A stretch of 64,000 nt of DNA from Cytobacillus sp. S13-E01 (GTDB lineage Bacteria; Bacillota; Bacilli; Bacillales; Bacillaceae_L), in assembly GCF_029193815.1 (NCBI RefSeq), contig NZ_JARFVC010000003.1:124001-188000 (forward strand). The letters are read 5' to 3'. Below, piece after piece: positions 7,703-17,075 of this stretch (within the stretch, counting starts at the first letter, position 1; every line of letters begins with the position of its first letter). The notes under the pieces are model-generated. The model had not been told where the DNA came from, ran no database searches, and saw nothing but the letters and a program-made list of their open reading frames with translations. Made by a program: the position numbers and the translations under genes.

Positions 7703-8875
7703 CTATTGTTTAATAGCGTCTAATGCCTGCCCTTTAAATGAGATTATTGCCAAAAAGATACAAAGTAACATAGTACTTATGACATGAAAGAAACTAGCTC
7801 CATCAACAAACTCAATAAAAAGTCCACCAATTAATGGTCCACTAATACTACCAAAACTAAAAAAAATACCGCACATCAAATTACCAGCAGGTAATAAGTT
7901 TTTTGGCAATAAATCTGTCATATAACTAATTCCGAGTGAAAAGGTTGAACCTACAACCATTCCAGCTATAATAAAGGAAATTAGTAGACCTGTAACGGAG
8001 TGCTCAAGGAAGCTAGCAGCCGTGAAACTGAGAAAACCTAGAAAGAGTACGATCATTAGGATGTTTTTACGGCCAAGTTTATCACTTAAAATTCCTAAAG
8101 GCAGTTGTGTAATAATGCTTCCAACAGCAAAAGCGGGCAATAGAATAGAAACACTTTGAATATCTATTCCAGTACGAAGTGCATAAACAGGGAAGTTCCC
8201 GTTTAAAGAGGCTTCTAAAAAACCATATCCAAAAGGTGGAAGGAATGCTACCCATGCATATTTCCATGTTGCTGCAAACCGTTTCAACGTTCCGAAAAAT
8301 GATGTGGTGTCATAATCAGATTCAGGCATTTCATTTTTAATAAAAAATACGGTTGCCCAAGCAATTAGGCTGATTATACCTGAAATAATAAACGGCAATG
8401 ATGCATTTATTTCAACCAATGGTGTCATTAACGGTCCAGCAGCAAACCCAAGTCCAAAGGCTAAACCATATAACGAAATGTTTCTGCCACGCTTATGCTC
8501 GGGTGAAAAGGATGTAATCCATGTCTGTGTTCCGAAATGAAGCATATGGTCGCCTATCCCTATTAAAAGTCTAAGCATAAACCAAAATATAATTGAATTC
8601 CATAACGGAAAGGCGAACAAGGAGGATATTACAATTATTCCACCGATCAAGATTATAGGCTTATAGCCGAACCTTCTAAGTGGCTGCTCCATAAAGGGAG
8701 AGGCTAGAAGTACTCCAATATATAATCCAGTTGCATGAAGTCCGTTTATAGTTGAGGAAACTCCACTGTTTTCAAATATAATCGCTATAAGTGGAAGTAA
8801 TATTCCCTGTGAAAAACCAGAAATAGAAACAATCGTTACTAATATCCAAAACCGTTTAGTTGTGTTTGTATTCAT
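7703..8875 (-). CDS. yfkF: MFS transporter, YfkF-like
   Basis: A 390-residue membrane protein with about 12 hydrophobic segments. The loop after helix 2 contains MEQPLRRFGYKP, in the position of the MFS signature, and the equivalent loop in the second half reads LGILSDKLGRKNIL. It is a probable proton-driven exporter; the substrate is unknown. The start follows GGAGTATAAC. Length and neighbourhood in the yfk cluster fit YfkF. It is a single leftward gene. No regulator gene is adjacent. Confidence 0.75.
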   Translation of the reverse strand: MNTNTTKRFWILVTIVSISGFSQGILLPLIAIIFENSGVSSTINGLHATGLYIGVLLASPFMEQPLRRFGYKPIILIGGIIVISSLFAFPLWNSIIFWFMLRLLIGIGDHMLHFGTQTWITSFSPEHKRGRNISLYGLAFGLGFAAGPLMTPLVEINASLPFIISGIISLIAWATVFFIKNEMPESDYDTTSFFGTLKRFAATWKYAWVAFLPPFGYGFLEASLNGNFPVYALRTGIDIQSVSILLPAFAVGSIITQLPLGILSDKLGRKNILMIVLFLGFLSFTAASFLEHSVTGLLISFIIAGMVVGSTFSLGISYMTDLLPKNLLPAGNLMCGIFFSFGSISGPLIGGLFIEFVDGASFFHVISTMLLCIFLAIISFKGQALDAIKQ

Positions 8876-9055
8876 GTTATACTCCGATCTAAATCATACT
8901 GTCCTTAAACGATGTTACAAGGATTTAAGCAAGGAGACAAGATATTTGTTTTTTTCCAAACATCGACTAGAAGTAAAATAATAGATTTTTAAGTAAATTT
9001 GTTTACAATAGATACTAATCGTTAATAACGAATTTCTATAGTAGGAGTGGTACAG

Positions 9056-9436
9056 TTGGAATTTAAAATGAAAGACGTAGGTTTTACGGCGCAATTTGAA
9101 TATGGTGAGCTCCATGTTGCGGGTGATGAGGCACATGGATTTAGACCGTATCAATTAATGGTCTCATCGATCGCGGTTTGTAGTGGAGGTGTTCTTCGGA
9201 AAATATTAGAAAAGAAACGTATTGTCATCGATGATCTATTAATTAAGACAGATGTCGTTCGAAATGAAAAAGAAGCTAATAGATTGGAAAAAATTCATAT
9301 CCACTATATTATTACAGGCGTGGATTTGAAGGAGCATAAAATTGAGCAAGCAATCGAGGTTGCCAGAAAAAATTGCCCAATGGTGCAATCTGTGAAGGGC
9401 TGCATTGAAGTTGTTGAGACATTCGAGCTTAAGTAA
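9056..9436 (+). CDS. OsmC/Ohr-family protein
   Basis: A 126-residue OsmC-fold protein, starting with TTG at 9056 because AGGAG stands eight bases before it; the earlier in-frame GTG overlaps that ribosome site. The two conserved cysteines are in AVCSGGVL and KNCPMVQSVKGC, the usual places for the peroxidatic and resolving residues of OsmC-like thiol peroxidases, with one further cysteine in the last motif. Likely role: removal of organic hydroperoxides or a related thiol reaction. It is a single gene. Confidence 0.8.
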   Translation: MEFKMKDVGFTAQFEYGELHVAGDEAHGFRPYQLMVSSIAVCSGGVLRKILEKKRIVIDDLLIKTDVVRNEKEANRLEKIHIHYIITGVDLKEHKIEQAIEVARKNCPMVQSVKGCIEVVETFELK

Positions 9437-9498
9437 AGGAAGATCGTGTAGGCAAGTCTAATGATGTCTGTAGTAACTAAAAACTAAAATCAAAAAAA

Positions 9499-9535
9499 GA
9501 AATGGCTCTGTGCTGAGAACACACAGAGCCATTTC
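9499..9535 (-). terminator. Leftward terminator after the 36-codon frame
   Basis: GAAATGGCTCTGTG pairs with CACAGAGCCATTTC, a 14-bp stem, followed on the minus strand by TTTCTTTTTTT. It directly follows the stop of the small minus-strand frame. It may also end the OsmC transcript from the other side. Confidence 0.8.
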
Positions 9536-9644
9536 ACATTAAATAATCCGAAACTAAAGAAATACTAGGGATAGAATACCTTCGATGTTCAATCGGAGAA
9601 TCTACTCGATATGCATACCTCCTTTTTGTAGGTATGTTTCTCAA
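9534..9644 (-). CDS. Putative 36-residue basic protein
   Basis: A TTG-started frame with the ribosome site GAAGGAGGGATA, product MRNIPTKRRYAYRVDSP and onward to SISLVSDYLM. It is preceded by a very good promoter and followed at once by a strong terminator, so this stretch is clearly a transcription unit. Whether the product is this peptide or a small RNA is open. A second ribosome-like AAAGGAGGTATG inside leads only to a four-codon frame. I do not recognise the family. Confidence 0.45.
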   Translation of the reverse strand: MRNIPTKRRYAYRVDSPIEHRRYSIPSISLVSDYLM

Positions 9645-9671
9645 TATCCCTCCTTCTTTATTGATGTGTTT

Positions 9672-9700
9672 AGTATACAACATTATTTAAATGTTGTAAA
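9672..9700 (-). promoter_or_regulatory. Sigma-A promoter with a palindromic operator
   Basis: On the minus strand TTTACA and TATACT are separated by exactly 17 bases. The spacer is covered by the dyad ACAACATT-TAAAT-AATGTTGT (9677-9697), which is perfect over 8+8 bases. A repressor bound there would block RNA polymerase. It drives the small unit 9534-9644. Confidence 0.75.
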
Positions 9701-9808
9701 TATTCAGTTTTAAATTAACCTCGTTTTTTTTCATATATTAATGTTAATATTATTAAGATAAAAATAAACCTATTATATAGTATAGAGCACAGGGGAGTTT
9801 TATAAGTA

Positions 9809-10417
9809 ATGATTATAAGAGTGTTATTCTACATTATTGGATTAGCAATTACTTCATTTGGTGTTAGTTTTACGATAAAGGCAAATTTAGGCGCTGGGGC
9901 ATGGGATGCACTAAATGTAGGACTTTCTAACATAATAGGCTTTACTGTTGGCACATGGGTAATTTTTGTGGGAGTTATTTTAATAATTATTAATGCTCTT
10001 ATGTTAAAGCAAAGACCTGAGTATCTAGCTGTTATCCCAATTTTTATAATGGGACCATTAATAGATTTTTGGCTTATCATCGTATTTCCAACGTGGCAGC
10101 CAGAGGGCTTTTTCTACCAACTAAGTATTTTATTAAGCGGGTTAATTTGTCTTTCATTAGGAATCTCAACATATTTGCAAGCAAAGTTTCCACTCATCCC
10201 AATCGATAACTTTATGGTTGCTTTAAGAGCCCGCCTACCAGTGAACTTAGGTGTAGCGAAAACAATTGGTGAATTAACAGCTTTGGTACTCGCCTTACTG
10301 TTTAAAGGTCCCATTGGTGTAGGAACGATAATAGTTACGTTTTTAATTGGACCATTAATCCAATTATTTTTCCCTAAATTAGAGGCTTTGTTAAAGAAAT
10401 TAACGCCAAGTCATTAG
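9809..10417 (+). CDS. YczE/YitT-type integral membrane protein
   Basis: A 202-residue membrane protein with about six hydrophobic segments. The family sequence SFGVSFTIKANLGAGAWDAL occupies residues 17-36 and is typical of the YczE/YyaS/YitT superfamily. A conserved IPIDNFMVALRAR and a GPIGVGTIIV repeat of the motif follow. YczE in B. subtilis affects surfactin production, but members are widespread and mostly uncharacterised, so no function is claimed. GGGGAG precedes the ATG at a slightly long spacing. Confidence 0.75.
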   Translation: MIIRVLFYIIGLAITSFGVSFTIKANLGAGAWDALNVGLSNIIGFTVGTWVIFVGVILIIINALMLKQRPEYLAVIPIFIMGPLIDFWLIIVFPTWQPEGFFYQLSILLSGLICLSLGISTYLQAKFPLIPIDNFMVALRARLPVNLGVAKTIGELTALVLALLFKGPIGVGTIIVTFLIGPLIQLFFPKLEALLKKLTPSH

Positions 10418-10524
10418 AGGAGAATCTTTCTTTACTAGCTTTTTCTTCATAACTAAAAAAACGATGGATAAGATAGTATAATTTCGAAAAAACTATACTC
10501 AAAGAACTGAAAGGAGTATAGGTA

Positions 10525-11337
10525 ATGAAAAAGATAATATATATGATCATTGCATTTTTATTATTTTTATCTAGCATAACTAACTTTGCTTACGCAGAAG
10601 GAAAGCCAGATAAAAAACCAGCTGAGAAATATAAAATCCCCAATTCAGTATTAGATATCTCTAAGGAAAATACGTATCCAAATCCGACTCAGGATTTACC
10701 GTATTTACAACCAAGTGATTTAGCTCAAGAGTTAATTGATAGCTCTGAGGTAAAGGTTGAAAACCCGGATTTGATCCGTATTTTAAACGAATCATCTATC
10801 TCAACAACTCCTCTAGCTATTGGCTATAAAGCGACTATTTATTTAGGACAATGGCCGTTACGGTATGAGTCTACAGAGACAGGAACAAATTGGGAATTTA
10901 AACAAATAAACACGAACTACGTTGATAACCGTGGTGGAAAAGCTCCCTATCAAATACACTATACACAAGAGGCACAAAAGACTGTAAGAGGTGGCCTAAC
11001 CGCTAAAATTGAAGACCCAGAAGATGTAAAGAAAATGATGCTTATTAAAGCTGCAGAGAAGACAGGCTTACCGTTATCGTTTGAAACAATTATCGGAGCA
11101 GGAACAAAAAAGGATCAAGTATATAACGTTCCAGCAAAACGATTAGGCTATTTATATGGATATGCCCCTGCAGTAAATGAAAAAGGAAAAGTAACATATG
11201 GTGAAGTTTACTTAGTATTAAAAGGTAATAAAAAGAAAATAGTTATTAAAAATGTTACTCACCAAGGTATTGGAGCATGGATTCCTGTACAAGATCATGT
11301 ATCATTTGGATTCGTAGCATCTGAAACGCCAAAATAA
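10525..11337 (+). CDS. yfkD: YfkD-family exported protein
   Basis: A 270-residue secreted or surface protein. It has a classical signal peptide: MKK, a hydrophobic core IIYMIIAFLLFLSS, and a probable cleavage after AYA near residue 25. The mature part contains PNSVLDISKENTYPNPTQDL and LAIGYKATIYLGQWPLRY, matching the YfkD-like family found in spore-forming bacilli. Its function is unknown. AAAGGAG stands before the ATG. Synteny with the nearby yfkF-yfkK genes supports the name. Confidence 0.85.
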   Translation: MKKIIYMIIAFLLFLSSITNFAYAEGKPDKKPAEKYKIPNSVLDISKENTYPNPTQDLPYLQPSDLAQELIDSSEVKVENPDLIRILNESSISTTPLAIGYKATIYLGQWPLRYESTETGTNWEFKQINTNYVDNRGGKAPYQIHYTQEAQKTVRGGLTAKIEDPEDVKKMMLIKAAEKTGLPLSFETIIGAGTKKDQVYNVPAKRLGYLYGYAPAVNEKGKVTYGEVYLVLKGNKKKIVIKNVTHQGIGAWIPVQDHVSFGFVASETPK

Positions 11338-11388
11338 CGAAAAGGAAGTATCCATTTTGGGTGCTTCCAGATAAGTATTAACCTAGGT

Positions 11389-11435
11389 GGTGTCTAGTTC
11401 CCGACGCCATAAGTCATGTCCTTTAATATAGGTGC
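11389..11435 (+). repeat. Possible end fragment of the modular repeat family
   Basis: GGTGTCTAGTTCCCGACGCC followed by ATAAGTCATGTCC resembles the start of the dispersed repeat (TAGTGTCTAGCTCCGGGCGCC, then CATAAGCC). The remainder of the element is missing. It could be chance, but both blocks are in the correct order. Confidence 0.4.
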
Positions 11436-11463
11436 CATATGGTAAGAAGAAAGGAGATTATAT

Positions 11464-11649
11464 ATGGGAAATGCATTACATGAAAAAGATTCACAGGTAA
11501 AATATCTAAAAGACCGGTTAAATATGTTTCTAGAAGTCATTGATTCGATGGACCCTGAAGCCACTGACTTAGATGATATTGATCGACTTATCCAAATGAT
11601 TGATGACCTTGAAGTTAAGTATGACCAGTTCAAAGGTGACTGGAAATAA
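11464..11649 (+). CDS. SE1561-family small protein
   Basis: A 61-residue, acidic, helical protein, MGNALHEKDSQVKYLKDRL with a C-terminal DLEVKYDQFKGDW. This pattern is that of the SE1561 family, short proteins conserved in bacilli and staphylococci without known function. AAAGGAGATTATAT precedes the ATG and a terminator follows. It is likely a single-gene unit. Confidence 0.7.
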   Translation: MGNALHEKDSQVKYLKDRLNMFLEVIDSMDPEATDLDDIDRLIQMIDDLEVKYDQFKGDWK

Positions 11650-11666
11650 TTAAATATACAGCAAAT

Positions 11667-11697
11667 AATAGTATCAGGGTAAATGATACTATTTTTT
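11667..11697 (+). terminator. Rho-independent terminator
   Basis: AATAGTATC pairs with GATACTATT and is followed by a T-run. It ends the SE1561-like gene. Confidence 0.85.
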
Positions 11698-11843
11698 TAT
11701 ATAATTTTATGAAAGTGCGCTCTTCTAATTGGCATCGCTTGCAAATACCTTTCGAAAAATGATCCTAGGGAGTATAATAGGGACTGTATACAGAGAACTC
11801 GATATTTACTTTATAGGGTAAACAAATAGAATAAAAATAAATA

Positions 11844-11864
11844 GAGAACCTTTATATAGTTCTC
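11844..11864. promoter_or_regulatory. Inverted repeat in the fumarase leader
   Basis: GAGAAC and GTTCTC are 9 bases apart, about 33 bp before the fumarase ATG. They could form an operator or a leader hairpin. The function is unknown. Confidence 0.3.
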
Positions 11865-11896
11865 AAGTGCAGTAGGGGAAAGGGGAAATTCAAGGT

Positions 11897-13432
11897 ATGG
11901 AAAAGCTTCAACAAAGTATGTATAAGTTAATTGTAGAAACATCAACAAGGCTTCCAAAAGATGTACGACGAGCAGTTGCAAAAGCGAAGGCCAGTGAAAA
12001 TGCCGGTACTCGTTCAGCTATGTCCCTTGCAACAATCACTAATAATATTACAATGGCAGATGTAAATGTATCACCAATTTGCCAAGACACAGGGTTACCG
12101 ACTTTCAAAATTAAAACTCCAGTTGGGGTAAACCAACTTAAAATAAAAGATGCTATTTTGAATGCAATTTCACAAGCTACGAAAGATGGAAAACTTCGTC
12201 CGAATTCAGTTGACTCATTAACGGGTAGTAACAGCGGGGACAACCTTGGAGCTGGTACACCAGTTATTAAGTTTGAGCAATGGGAAAATGATTATATTGA
12301 TGCGCGCTTAATCCTTAAAGGTGGTGGCTGTGAGAATAAAAATATTCAGTACAGTCTACCATGTGAGCTTGAAGGCCTAGGGAAAGCAGGACGTGATTTA
12401 GACGGAATTAGAAAGTGTATTCTGCATTCTGTATACCAAGCACAAGGTCAGGGCTGTAGTGCCGGCTTTATTGGAGTAGGAATTGGTGGAGACCGCACCT
12501 CTGGCTATGAGTTGGCTAAGGAGCAACTATTCCGAAGTGTTGAGGATGAAAACCCAAATGAGGATTTACGTAAGCTTGAAGAATACGTTTTGGAAAATGC
12601 AAATAAACTTGGAATTGGTACAATGGGCTTTGGTGGGGAAACTACGCTATTAGGCTGTAAAGTAGGTGTAATGAACCGTATTCCAGCAAGCTTCTTCGTA
12701 TCTGTTGCTTATAATTGTTGGGCATACCGTCGTTTAGGTGTAACTCTAAATGCAGAAACGGGCGATACTAACGAGTGGCTTTATAATGAAGGGGAAGAAA
12801 TTGACTTCTCAAAAGAACTTGAAAAAGTCGAGGAAACACCTACAAAAACTCGTGAAGTTGTTTTGGAAGCGCCGATTACAGAGGAGAAAATTCGCGAATT
12901 AAAAGTAGGCGATGTTGTTCGCATTAATGGTTTAATGTATACAGGCCGTGATGCGATTCATAAATATTTATCTGAAAACGATGCACCTGTTGATCTAGAT
13001 GGTCAAATCATTTACCACTGTGGACCAGTAATGTTAAAGGACGAAGAAGGTAAATGGCATGTAAAAGCTGCTGGACCTACTACAAGTATTCGTGAGGAAC
13101 CTTATCAAGGTGACATCATGAAACGATTTGGTATTCGTGCTGTTATCGGTAAAGGTGGCATGGGACCAAAAACACTTTCAGCTTTAAAAGATCATGGTGG
13201 GGTTTATTTAAATGCAATCGGGGGAGCAGCACAGTACTATGCTGACTGTATTAAATCAGTAGAAGGTGTTGATCTAATGCAGTTTGGTATTCCTGAAGCA
13301 ATGTGGCATTTACGAGTAGAAGGCTTTACCGCTGTTGTAACAATGGATTCACATGGAAATAGCTTACATGAAGATGTAGACAAATCGTCACTAGAGAAGC
13401 TAGGGCAATTTAAGGAACCAGTATTTAAATAA
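11897..13432 (+). CDS. Class I (iron-sulfur) fumarate hydratase
   Basis: A 511-residue TCA-cycle enzyme that interconverts fumarate and malate, with the alpha (N-terminal) and beta (C-terminal) domains fused. Three cysteines in the expected cluster-binding places are visible: Cys62 in SPICQDTGLPTF, Cys145 in KGGGCENKN and Cys187 in GQGCSAGFIG. The beta domain shows KVGDVVRINGLMYTGRDAIH and GPTTSIREEPYQ. B. subtilis uses a class II enzyme instead, so this organism differs there. GGGGAAAGGGG precedes the ATG. It is monocistronic, with a terminator downstream. Confidence 0.92.
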   Translation: MEKLQQSMYKLIVETSTRLPKDVRRAVAKAKASENAGTRSAMSLATITNNITMADVNVSPICQDTGLPTFKIKTPVGVNQLKIKDAILNAISQATKDGKLRPNSVDSLTGSNSGDNLGAGTPVIKFEQWENDYIDARLILKGGGCENKNIQYSLPCELEGLGKAGRDLDGIRKCILHSVYQAQGQGCSAGFIGVGIGGDRTSGYELAKEQLFRSVEDENPNEDLRKLEEYVLENANKLGIGTMGFGGETTLLGCKVGVMNRIPASFFVSVAYNCWAYRRLGVTLNAETGDTNEWLYNEGEEIDFSKELEKVEETPTKTREVVLEAPITEEKIRELKVGDVVRINGLMYTGRDAIHKYLSENDAPVDLDGQIIYHCGPVMLKDEEGKWHVKAAGPTTSIREEPYQGDIMKRFGIRAVIGKGGMGPKTLSALKDHGGVYLNAIGGAAQYYADCIKSVEGVDLMQFGIPEAMWHLRVEGFTAVVTMDSHGNSLHEDVDKSSLEKLGQFKEPVFK

Positions 13433-13437
13433 TAAAA

Positions 13438-13471
13438 CGAAGGTATCAGGCACTTGTCTGTTACCTTTTTT
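13438..13471 (+). terminator. Rho-independent terminator of fumarase
   Basis: AAGGTA pairs with TACCTT, with an extra inner CAG/CTG pairing, followed by TTTTTT. Confidence 0.75.
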
Positions 13472-13570
13472 TATCCTCTGAAGACTATTGGAAAACTCTT
13501 CACTGCATGATTTTAGTGTCTACTTCTAAAACTAACAGTAAACCTGTTATGTGATTTAGGAGGGTTACAA

Positions 13571-14380
13571 GTGAAGTTAGTTGTGAGTTTGATGTTGACC
13601 ATTTGCATGTTTTTTACATTTCAACCATTTGATACTGAAGCGAGTTATTCAAACAAACCTCTACATTGGGGGTTCAAGAAAAGTAAAGATCATCAACCTG
13701 CCTCAGCAGGTAAAGAACTGGACGAACTATTGGGGAAATATCATTCCTTTTATCTAGGCGATCCACAAAAAAAGGAAATTTATTTAACCTTTGATAATGG
13801 CTATGAAAACGGATATACAGAAAAGGTTTTGGATGTTCTTAAAAAGAAAAAAGTTCCCGCAACATTCTTTGTTACGGGGCATTATTTAAGAAGCCAAACC
13901 AGATTGGTCGAGAGAATGGCAAAAGAAGGCCATATTGTTGGAAACCATTCCTGGCACCACCCAGATTTAACAAAGATAAGTGATGTTCGCTTACAGAAAG
14001 AATTAGATTCAGTTCGTGACGAGATCGAAAGAATAACGGGAAAAAAAGGTGGTATTTATTTACGACCTCCCCGTGGCATCTTTAGTGAACGGACACTAGC
14101 ACTTTCTGAAAAACTAGGATATCAAAACGTATTTTGGTCATTAGCGTTTGTTGATTGGAAAATTGACCAACAAAAGGGCTGGAAGTATGCCTATGATAAC
14201 ATCATACAGCAAATCCACCCAGGCGCAATTTTGCTACTACACACTGTTTCGGAGGATAATGCAGAAGCACTTGAACATGCGATTGAGGACTTAGAAAAGC
14301 AAGGCTATACATTTAAAAGCTTAGACCATTTAATGGCACAACGGGCAATTGGTGAACCTTTGTTGTTTAATATTCAATGA
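13571..14380 (+). CDS. pdaA: Peptidoglycan N-acetylmuramic acid deacetylase PdaA
   Basis: A 269-residue exported polysaccharide deacetylase that makes muramic-delta-lactam in the spore cortex, the mark recognised by germination lytic enzymes. It has a signal peptide (residues about 1-25) and the NodB motifs TFDNGYENGYT (Asp75, with Asn where many relatives have a second Asp, normal for PdaA), NHSWHHPD (His126, His130), YLRPPRG and ILLLHT. It starts with GTG, preceded by AGGAGGGTTACAA. Forespore expression by sigma-G is known in B. subtilis; I could not place the promoter with confidence here. Confidence 0.93.
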   Translation: MKLVVSLMLTICMFFTFQPFDTEASYSNKPLHWGFKKSKDHQPASAGKELDELLGKYHSFYLGDPQKKEIYLTFDNGYENGYTEKVLDVLKKKKVPATFFVTGHYLRSQTRLVERMAKEGHIVGNHSWHHPDLTKISDVRLQKELDSVRDEIERITGKKGGIYLRPPRGIFSERTLALSEKLGYQNVFWSLAFVDWKIDQQKGWKYAYDNIIQQIHPGAILLLHTVSEDNAEALEHAIEDLEKQGYTFKSLDHLMAQRAIGEPLLFNIQ

Positions 14381-14390
14381 ATTAATTACT

Positions 14391-14418
14391 GCACCTTTGC
14401 TTTGTTCAAAGGTGTTTT
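14391..14418 (+). terminator. Terminator of pdaA
   Basis: GCACCTTTG pairs with CAAAGGTG around CTTTGTT and is followed by TTTTG. Confidence 0.8.
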
Positions 14419-14718
14419 GTAGTTGAACTAAGTTTTTAGTGCAGATCTTCTGGTCTCCATACTTTTAATATGATATTTTAGTATTAGCCTGATTATACGT
14501 ACGTATTATAGAGCATTTTCATGATAGACGGTGCTATGGGAGTCTCTTATGATATACTATTGGATGGAATAATTAATATAAGGAATGGCTTCGTCAAGTG
14601 GTGTCGAAAATAGAAATTGAGTAACCAAATTTGGTGTTTACATACGGTGTGTATTTATTAGAATCAAGTTGCTTCCGCTTTTATAAGGGATGTATCGAAT
14701 AGACATGGAGTTGTATAT
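14419..14718. other. 300 bp without a recognised gene
   Basis: AT-rich spacer before the rRNA methyltransferase gene. A TATACT at about 14555 could be a -10 hexamer, but no matching -35 lies 17 bases upstream. No frame with a ribosome site, no RNA gene and no repeat-family copy was seen. Confidence 0.5.
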
Positions 14719-16107
14719 ATGACTGGAAAACAAAAAGAACAACCAGCAAAACTAGAGCTAGGACAAACATTCCCATTAACAATAAAACGGTTAGGTATAA
14801 ATGGCGAAGGTGTGGGTTATTTCAAGAGACAAGTAGTATTCGTGCCAGGTGCACTTCCGGGAGAAGAAGTTGTTGTTGAAGCTACCAAGGTCAATCCAAG
14901 GTTCTCAGAGGGTAAAATTACAAAAATTCGCAAGAAGTCTGAACATCGAGTGCAGCCTCCTTGTCCCATTTATGAACAATGTGGGGGATGTCAACTTCAA
15001 CATCTAGACTACAAGCAGCAGTTAAAAGAAAAACGAGATATCGTCGTTCAAGCCTTTGAGCGTTATAATAAAGAAGTTAGCGATAACAAGGTCATTAAAG
15101 AGACAATTGGAATGGAAGACCCTTGGAACTATCGTAACAAAAGTCAATTTCAAGTTGGCCTAAACAAACAAAAAGTGATTGCAGGACTGTATGGTCTAAA
15201 TTCTCATCACTTAATTGATATTGCCGATTGTATGGTTCAACACCATGCCACAAACCGAGTAACACAAGTGGTTAAGACAATTTTACAAGATTTAAATATA
15301 TCAATTTATAACGAAAGGTCAAAAAAAGGCATTGTTCGAACGATTGTAACAAGAGTTGGAATTGAGACAGGTGAGGTTCAACTTGTATTAATCACAGCAA
15401 AGAAAGAGCTACCACGTAAAGATCTTTTTATTAAGCAAGTAACAAATAAACTTCCTGAAGTAAAATCAATTGTTCAAAATATAAATGGAAGCAAAACATC
15501 ACTTATCTTTGGTGATGAAACTAAAAGGATACATGGTAAAGAAGTCATACAAGAAACGTTAGGAGACTTGCAATTTGAACTTTCGGCTAGGGCTTTTTTT
15601 CAATTAAACCCTCACCAAACAGTCAAACTCTACGATGAAGTAAAAAAGGCAGCAAGCTTAACTGGAAAAGAAAAGCTAGTTGACGCGTATTGTGGGGTTG
15701 GAACAATTGGACTATGGCTTGCAAAGGAAGCAAGTGAACTTAGAGGAATGGACACAATTGCTGAGTCAATTAAAGACGCAAAAAAGAATGCGAAAAAACA
15801 CGGCATTCCAAATGCATTATATGTAACTGGAAAAGCAGAACAATGGTTACCTAAATGGGTAAAAGAAGGCTTTAGCCCAGATGTTATCGTTGTCGATCCT
15901 CCACGGACAGGTTGTGATGAGCAACTATTACAAATGATTTTAAAAGTAAAACCGAAAAAGGTAGTTTACGTATCCTGTAACCCATCGACACTTGCCAAAG
16001 ATGTCGCAGTACTATCAAAAGCATACAATGTAAATTACATTCAGCCAGTTGATATGTTTCCTCATACGGCGCATGTGGAGTGCGTAGCGTTGATAGAGTT
16101 AAAATAG
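14719..16107 (+). CDS. rlmCD: 23S rRNA (uracil-5-)-methyltransferase, RlmCD/RumA family
   Basis: A 462-residue SAM-dependent enzyme that methylates uridine C5 in 23S rRNA. Domains: N-terminal TRAM (about 10-72), iron-sulfur cysteines Cys82, Cys88 and Cys91 in [11 protein letters not shown] with a fourth in IADCMVQ, then the methyltransferase fold with [25 protein letters not shown] and the catalytic [14 protein letters not shown]. Two paralogues (YefA and YfjO) occur in B. subtilis; the surrounding yfj/yfk synteny would favour the YfjO type, so the exact target uridine is uncertain. GGAG precedes the ATG. Confidence 0.88.
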   Translation: MTGKQKEQPAKLELGQTFPLTIKRLGINGEGVGYFKRQVVFVPGALPGEEVVVEATKVNPRFSEGKITKIRKKSEHRVQPPCPIYEQCGGCQLQHLDYKQQLKEKRDIVVQAFERYNKEVSDNKVIKETIGMEDPWNYRNKSQFQVGLNKQKVIAGLYGLNSHHLIDIADCMVQHHATNRVTQVVKTILQDLNISIYNERSKKGIVRTIVTRVGIETGEVQLVLITAKKELPRKDLFIKQVTNKLPEVKSIVQNINGSKTSLIFGDETKRIHGKEVIQETLGDLQFELSARAFFQLNPHQTVKLYDEVKKAASLTGKEKLVDAYCGVGTIGLWLAKEASELRGMDTIAESIKDAKKNAKKHGIPNALYVTGKAEQWLPKWVKEGFSPDVIVVDPPRTGCDEQLLQMILKVKPKKVVYVSCNPSTLAKDVAVLSKAYNVNYIQPVDMFPHTAHVECVALIELK

Positions 16108-16154
16108 CTTGGTATCAATAGGTTTGGGTTGAATGTTGAAGTGTGTTTTATGTT

Positions 16155-16184
16155 CCCTCGGACTAATCGTTCGGGGGATTTTTT
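16155..16184 (+). terminator. Terminator of the methyltransferase gene
   Basis: CCCTCGGA pairs with TTCGGGGG (two G-T pairs), followed by ATTTTTT. Confidence 0.75.
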
Positions 16185-16364
16185 GACCCCCGGGACTCCA
16201 CATGTGCGGAGTGTATGTGACAACACATGAGGTGCTGGTGAGATTTATTTGATGTTAGATTTACAGTAAATGGTGTTAATTCATTAGCCACGATAAAGGT
16301 TGAAAAATCAAATTGTAAGACTGTTTTTCCCGCCTTAAAGTTTTTAACTTTATGTTTTCTAAGC

Positions 16365-16875
16365 GTGCCATTAGATGATGGTGTAAAAATGACATTAATA
16401 CGAGTAGACGAGATACGGAATGAGGATCAGTATAATGGTTACCGAGTGTCAATAGAAGCTGTTATGGATAATGCAAAAGTTCCAATAAAGGTTGATATTA
16501 CCACTGGTGATGAAATCACACCAAAGGAAGTCATTTATACATTTGATTTATTGCTTGAGGGTAGAAGTATTGATATCCTAGCATATAACATTGAAACAGT
16601 TATTGCTGAAAAATATGAAACTAGCTTGACAAGAGGCATCATCAATAAAAGAATGAGAGATTTTTACGATAATCTACATTCTTGTTCAGCTACAAGGACA
16701 CCGAATCGAGAATGTTGTCTTAGGCGAAGCTGTTAGGAAAACTGCAGAAAAAAGAGGGTCGATTTCTGCTATATCTAGTGGACAAGCCATTCTTGATGAG
16801 GTAAGGTTTGATGATGGCTTAAAACGACACTGGTTAAATTATCAAAGGAAAAATAGTTATAGAAATAGCCCGTAA
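16365..16875 (+). pseudogene. AbiEii-type nucleotidyltransferase toxin remnant
   Basis: The frame LDDGVKMTLIRVDEIRNEDQ, then KVDITTGDEITPKEVIYTF and AYNIETVIAEKYETSLTRG to RMRDFYD is the middle of an AbiEii/AbiGii toxin, the nucleotidyltransferase half of a type IV toxin-antitoxin/abortive-infection pair. The N-terminal third is absent. At about 16671 one extra A (GATAATC instead of GATATC) shifts the frame. The correct continuation, YILVQLQGHRIENVVLGEAV to RFDDGLKRHWLNYQR, is intact in the next frame up to a stop at 16875. No antitoxin gene is visible beside it. This is a decayed phage-defence gene in a zone of other broken genes. Confidence 0.75.
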
Positions 16876-17075
16876 AACCACGTGGGCTTGCCCCGTGGAG
16901 TGAGTCAGGCTGATGATATTTTGTGGGAAGATATTAACGTTTCCCTTATTAGCTAATGGAATGTAATTGAGGAAAATCTAGAACGTTAGTAATTTAATGA
17001 AAAATTTTATAGATAATTTTGAAGGCTTGCTATCCGCAGGTTTTTTTATGCCCAAAAAAATAGGGGGGTGGAGTC

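Noticed and set aside
8915-9154. 79-residue minus-strand frame overlapping the OsmC start
   Set aside because: Overlaps a well-supported gene and has no start signal.
11773-11778. Fumarase promoter with TATAAT -10
   Set aside because: The -10 hexamer is perfect but the base run 17 bp upstream (TTTCGA) is a poor -35, so I did not list it.
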